Part shown: one piece after another, positions 60,896-64,000 of the stretch
Layout: the number at the start of each line of letters is the position of its first letter
Numbering within the stretch: the first letter of the stretch is position 1
Assembly: GCA_004762155.1 (NCBI GenBank)
Contig: SIHP01000003.1
Span: forward strand, 248,001-312,000
Reading direction: 5' to 3'
DNA: 64,000 bases
Source: Flavobacteriaceae bacterium
Lineage (GTDB): Bacteria; Bacteroidota; Bacteroidia; Flavobacteriales; Flavobacteriaceae
Made by a program: the position numbers and the translations under genes
Notes under the pieces: model-generated
Told to the model about the DNA's origin: nothing
The model's input: the letters and a program-made list of their open reading frames with translations, nothing else
The model's database searches: none

Positions 60896-62510
60896 AATAG
60901 GTACGCGAGAAAGCCAATTAGCCTTATGGCAAGCAAACAAAGTTCGTAAAGAATTAGAAGAATTAGGATACGAAACGCAAATTGTACCAATAAAATCTAC
61001 AGGAGATATTGTTTTAGACAAGCCACTGTATGAATTAGGTATTACTGGTATATTTACTAAAAATTTAGATATCGCAATGTTGAACAAAGAAATCGACATT
61101 GCGGTTCATTCTTTTAAAGATGTACCTACCAGTTTACCAGAAGGTATTATTCAAGCAGCTGTTTTAAAGAGAGCAAACTATAATGATATTTTGGTGTTAA
61201 AAGACAATGAAGAGTTTTTTGGACAACCAAATGGTTTAATAGCAACTGGTAGTTTACGAAGAAGAGCACAATGGTTACACCGTTATCCAACACATAAAGT
61301 TGTTGATTTACGAGGTAATGTAAATACACGTTTAGAAAAGTTAGAAAATAACGATTGGAATGGAGCTGTTTTTGCTGCTGCTGGTTTAGAACGAATTGGT
61401 ATTCGACCTGCTGGAGCAATTAGTCTTTCTTGGATGATTCCTGCACCAGCACAAGGAGCAATTATGATTACTGCTTTAGAAGGAGATGATTATACAAAAG
61501 ATGCTTGTGAACAATTAAATCATTACGAAACACAAGTTTGTACAGGTATAGAACGCGAGTTTTTAAAACTTTTAGAAGGTGGTTGTACTGCACCAATTGG
61601 AGCTTTAGCTTATATTGATGCAAAAACCGAAGAAATTAACTTTAAAGGTGTTTTATTAAGTAGAGATGGAAAGAAGAAACTTTCCGTAGCAAAAACAGGT
61701 AAAGTAGGTCGTCATAGATTTTTAGCAAAAGATTGTGCAGATTATATTATAAATAAAGGAGGAAAAGAATTAATGGCTGCTGATGAGCAATTAGAAAAAG
61801 ATATTGCTGTTTATTCAACCAAAAAACTTTCTGAACTTCAACAAAAAGGATTATCTCATAAAATTGAAGTTGAAGATAGTGACTTTATAAAAATCCGTTT
61901 TAATAGAATTGCACCGAAAACAGTAAAAGAAGAAATAAAAAACGTAGTGATAACTAGTCAAAATGGAGTAGAAGCAATTTTAAATAGTTTTACTAAAGAC
62001 GAGTTAAGCTTTAGAAATATTTACTGTGTTGGAAGAAGAACAAAAAAGTTAATAGAACAAAGAATAGGCACAGTTAAAAAGTCTGCTAGAAATGCAGACA
62101 AATTAGCTTCTTATTTAATTGAAAATAATAAAGGAGAAACAGTTACTTATTTCTGTAGTGATATTCGTTTAGATACTTTACCAAAAAAACTTATTGAAAA
62201 CGGAATAGGAGTTAACGAAGTAGAAGCATACAAAACAATGTATAGCCCGGCTAAAGTTGATGATAAAGTAAATGGAGTATTATTTTATAGTCCTTCAGGA
62301 GTTGAAAGTTATATTCAAGAAAATGAAACGAATAAAATAGCTTTTTGTATAGGAGAAAGTACAGCAAAAGAAGCTAGAAAATATTTTGAAATTGTAAAAG
62401 TATCAAAATTACCTTCTGTAGAGAGTGTTTTAGAATTGGTAAATAAACATTTCGGATTAGAAACGATTACGTTTAAAGGAGAAATAGCAGAAGGAGAAGG
62501 TGAACTATAA
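60879..62510 (+). CDS. hemCD: Fused hydroxymethylbilane synthase-uroporphyrinogen-III synthase (HemC-HemD)
   Basis: A 543-residue fusion. HemC covers about residues 1-300: RIGTRESQLALWQA near residue 6, the SFKDVPTSLP loop, VDLRGNVNTRLEKL, and the dipyrromethane cysteine in LEGGCTAPIG near residue 230. HemD covers about 320-530, with VVITSQNGVEAIL and GVLFYSPSGVESYI. The fusion catalyses four porphobilinogen condensation steps and ring-D cyclisation. Separate hemC and hemD genes are usual elsewhere; I know the fusion from Flavobacteriia. The ATG at 60879 lies inside hemA. Confidence 0.93.
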   Translation: MQKIIRIGTRESQLALWQANKVRKELEELGYETQIVPIKSTGDIVLDKPLYELGITGIFTKNLDIAMLNKEIDIAVHSFKDVPTSLPEGIIQAAVLKRANYNDILVLKDNEEFFGQPNGLIATGSLRRRAQWLHRYPTHKVVDLRGNVNTRLEKLENNDWNGAVFAAAGLERIGIRPAGAISLSWMIPAPAQGAIMITALEGDDYTKDACEQLNHYETQVCTGIEREFLKLLEGGCTAPIGALAYIDAKTEEINFKGVLLSRDGKKKLSVAKTGKVGRHRFLAKDCADYIINKGGKELMAADEQLEKDIAVYSTKKLSELQQKGLSHKIEVEDSDFIKIRFNRIAPKTVKEEIKNVVITSQNGVEAILNSFTKDELSFRNIYCVGRRTKKLIEQRIGTVKKSARNADKLASYLIENNKGETVTYFCSDIRLDTLPKKLIENGIGVNEVEAYKTMYSPAKVDDKVNGVLFYSPSGVESYIQENETNKIAFCIGESTAKEARKYFEIVKVSKLPSVESVLELVNKHFGLETITFKGEIAEGEGEL

Positions 62511-62608
62511 TTTTTTTAAAATAAAATAAAACGACTTAACTTAAAAAATTGAAAAAGTAGAAATCAAAATGATTTAGTTTTTCAGTTTTTTAATTTTTAA
62601 TAAATACT

Positions 62609-63571
62609 ATGTTTAGAACTCGTAGATTAAGAAAAACAGAAGGAATCCGTAGGTTGGTAAGAGAAACCAAAGTGTCTGTAGATGATTTTATATATCCATT
62701 ATTTATTGAAGAAGGTAGTGGTGTTGAAGTAGAAATTCCATCAATGCCAGGGATTTTTCGTTATTCCTTAGATACAATCTCTAAGGAATTAGATGAAGTA
62801 GTAGCATTAAATATTCCAGCAGTATTATTATTCGGAATTCCAGCAAAGAAAGATGAAGAAGGTACAGAAACTTGGAATGATAATGGAATTATGCAACAAG
62901 CTATTCGATTCATTAAAGAGAACTATCCAAGTTTATATGTAATTACAGATGTTTGTTTTTGTGAATATACAAGTCACGGACATTGTGGTGTTTTATGCGA
63001 TAATGATGTTGATAACGATGCGACATTAGTAAATTTAGCCAAACAAACAGTTTCTCATGCTAGAGCTGGAGCAGATATGGTAGCACCATCTGGAATGATG
63101 GATGGAACAATTGCAATGATGCGAGAGGCTCTAGATAATACAGGTTTTCCTAATTTACCAATTATGGGATATTCTGTAAAATATGCATCAGCCTTTTATG
63201 GACCATTTAGAGATGCGGTAGATTCTGCACCATCTTTTGGAGATAGAAGGACTTATCAAATGGACCCTTCCAATACTGATGAAGGTATGCGTGAAGCTAC
63301 TTTTGATGATGAAGAAGGAGCAGATATTTTAATGGTAAAACCAGCATTATCTTATTTAGATATTATTAGAAAATTAAAAGACGGGTTTGATCGCCCAATA
63401 GCTTGTTATAATGTAAGTGGAGAATATGCAATGGTAAAAGCCGCAGCAGAAAAAGGATGGATTGATGGTGAAAAAGTAATGATGGAGAGTTTATTGTCTA
63501 TGAAACGGGCAGGAGCAGACATTATTATAACCTATTTTGCAAAAGAAGCAGCTAAAGTTTTAGCTAGATAA
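62609..63571 (+). CDS. hemB: Delta-aminolevulinic acid dehydratase (porphobilinogen synthase)
   Basis: A 320-residue HemB, which joins two ALA molecules into porphobilinogen. The cysteine-rich metal site is [12 protein letters not shown] near residue 117. The catalytic lysines are in [14 protein letters not shown] and [10 protein letters not shown]. It follows hemCD by a 98-bp gap. No hemE or hemF lies between them. Confidence 0.96.
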   Translation: MFRTRRLRKTEGIRRLVRETKVSVDDFIYPLFIEEGSGVEVEIPSMPGIFRYSLDTISKELDEVVALNIPAVLLFGIPAKKDEEGTETWNDNGIMQQAIRFIKENYPSLYVITDVCFCEYTSHGHCGVLCDNDVDNDATLVNLAKQTVSHARAGADMVAPSGMMDGTIAMMREALDNTGFPNLPIMGYSVKYASAFYGPFRDAVDSAPSFGDRRTYQMDPSNTDEGMREATFDDEEGADILMVKPALSYLDIIRKLKDGFDRPIACYNVSGEYAMVKAAAEKGWIDGEKVMMESLLSMKRAGADIIITYFAKEAAKVLAR

Positions 63572-63639
63572 TATAAAATGAATTACTTTAGTCTTTACGA
63601 CTAGAAATTTCATGAATAATAAAAAATAATAAGCAAAGA

Positions 63640-64000
63640 ATGAGCTTTAAAAATTCAGAAAAACTATATAATAAAGGATTAAAAAACTTAGTTGGAGCAG
63701 TAAATTCTCCTGTTAGAGCATTTAGTTCAGTAGGAGGGAATCCACTTTTTATAAAAAAAGCAAAAGGAACAAAGATTGAAGATGTTGATGGAAATAAATA
63801 TGTAGATTTAGTTTTGTCTTATGGACCAATGATTTTAGGTCATCGACATAAAAAAGTGCAAAAAGCAGTAACAAAATCTTTAAAAAATGGATATTCATTT
63901 GGAGCATCTACTGTAAATGAAATTAAATTAGCTAAAATAGTTTGTAATGCTTTTCCAGGAATGGACAAAGTTCGTTTTGTAAACTCAGGTACAGAGGCTG
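63640..64000 (+). CDS. hemL: Glutamate-1-semialdehyde 2,1-aminomutase (5' part; runs off right edge)
   Basis: The first 120 residues are visible: MSFKNSEKLYNKGLKNLVG, VNSPVRAF and VDGNKYVDLVLSYGPMILGH, then VRFVNSGTEA at the window edge. These match the N-terminal part of GSA aminotransferase (HemL), the second C5-pathway enzyme. The PLP lysine lies beyond the window. It is the fourth gene of the heme operon, 68 bp after hemB. Confidence 0.95.
   Translation, partial: MSFKNSEKLYNKGLKNLVGAVNSPVRAFSSVGGNPLFIKKAKGTKIEDVDGNKYVDLVLSYGPMILGHRHKKVQKAVTKSLKNGYSFGASTVNEIKLAKIVCNAFPGMDKVRFVNSGTEA

Overview
This is strongly AT-rich chromosomal DNA from a marine-type flavobacterium (Bacteroidota, Flavobacteriaceae; Tenacibaculum/Polaribacter-like is my best guess). 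The evidence is: outer-membrane lipoproteins and beta-barrels; a TonB-dependent receptor with an STN domain; a secreted protein with a type A T9SS C-terminal sorting domain; a HemC-HemD fusion; DUF6452/DUF6048/DUF4249/DUF1835 proteins; and repeated TAnnTTTG (-7) promoter boxes with little use of Shine-Dalgarno sequences. Most of the window is ordinary core chromosome. I see no prophage, integrase, transposase, CRISPR array, rRNA or tRNA.

Layout. 0-3 kb: the 5' part of a YdeP-type molybdopterin oxidoreductase overlapping fdhD, a seven-base tandem repeat, and a THUMP-like methyltransferase. 3-11 kb: beta-barrel protein, pentapeptide-repeat membrane protein, prmC, then a + strand run of LEA-like lipoprotein, ribD, HAD phosphatase, EamA transporter and YigZ, followed by a two-gene cassette of a three-helix membrane protein and a probable prokaryotic YEATS-domain protein. 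11-18.4 kb: rpsA, glmM, outer-membrane protein, class V aminotransferase, M14 peptidase and an Lrp/AsnC regulator. 18.5-24 kb: HAD phosphatase, DCC1-like protein and a four-gene MacAB-type exporter without its outer-membrane channel. 24-31 kb: 3-hydroxyacyl-CoA dehydrogenase, Gfo/Idh oxidoreductase, pcm, VOC protein, Bcr/CflA transporter and the T9SS cargo protein. 31-36.6 kb: a minus-strand cassette of DUF1835 protein, nucleoside phosphorylase, cytoplasmic PBP-fold protein and a 51-residue lipoprotein, then SUI1-like factor, 2OG-Fe(II) oxygenase and the DUF6452/DUF6048 pair. 36.8-39.3 kb: three orphan genes. 39.6-42.7 kb: RluA, gamma-glutamyltransferase, AcpH. 42.8-49.2 kb: a four-gene envelope operon (orphan, TonB receptor, MG2/plug protein, DUF4249 lipoprotein). 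49.3-54.7 kb: pepD, an orphan, recR and an astacin-type metalloprotease with a duplicated C-terminal module. 54.9-64 kb: heme genes hemJ-hemH, RNA methyltransferase, hydrolase, an AraC-type regulator, and divergently hemA-hemCD-hemB-hemL (cut at the right edge).

The items most worth following are not protein families. (1) A roughly 100-bp intergenic element occurs three times (25140-25237, 39492-39588 inverted, 50885-50987). Its paired arms differ in sequence between copies but stay complementary, so the structure rather than the sequence appears to be conserved. (2) A 20-bp near-identical motif lies 105-128 nt upstream of two orphan genes. (3) A 15-bp perfect hairpin sits in a 456-bp divergent gap. 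Among proteins, the YEATS/membrane pair and the four-gene TonB-receptor operon are the best candidates for undescribed systems.
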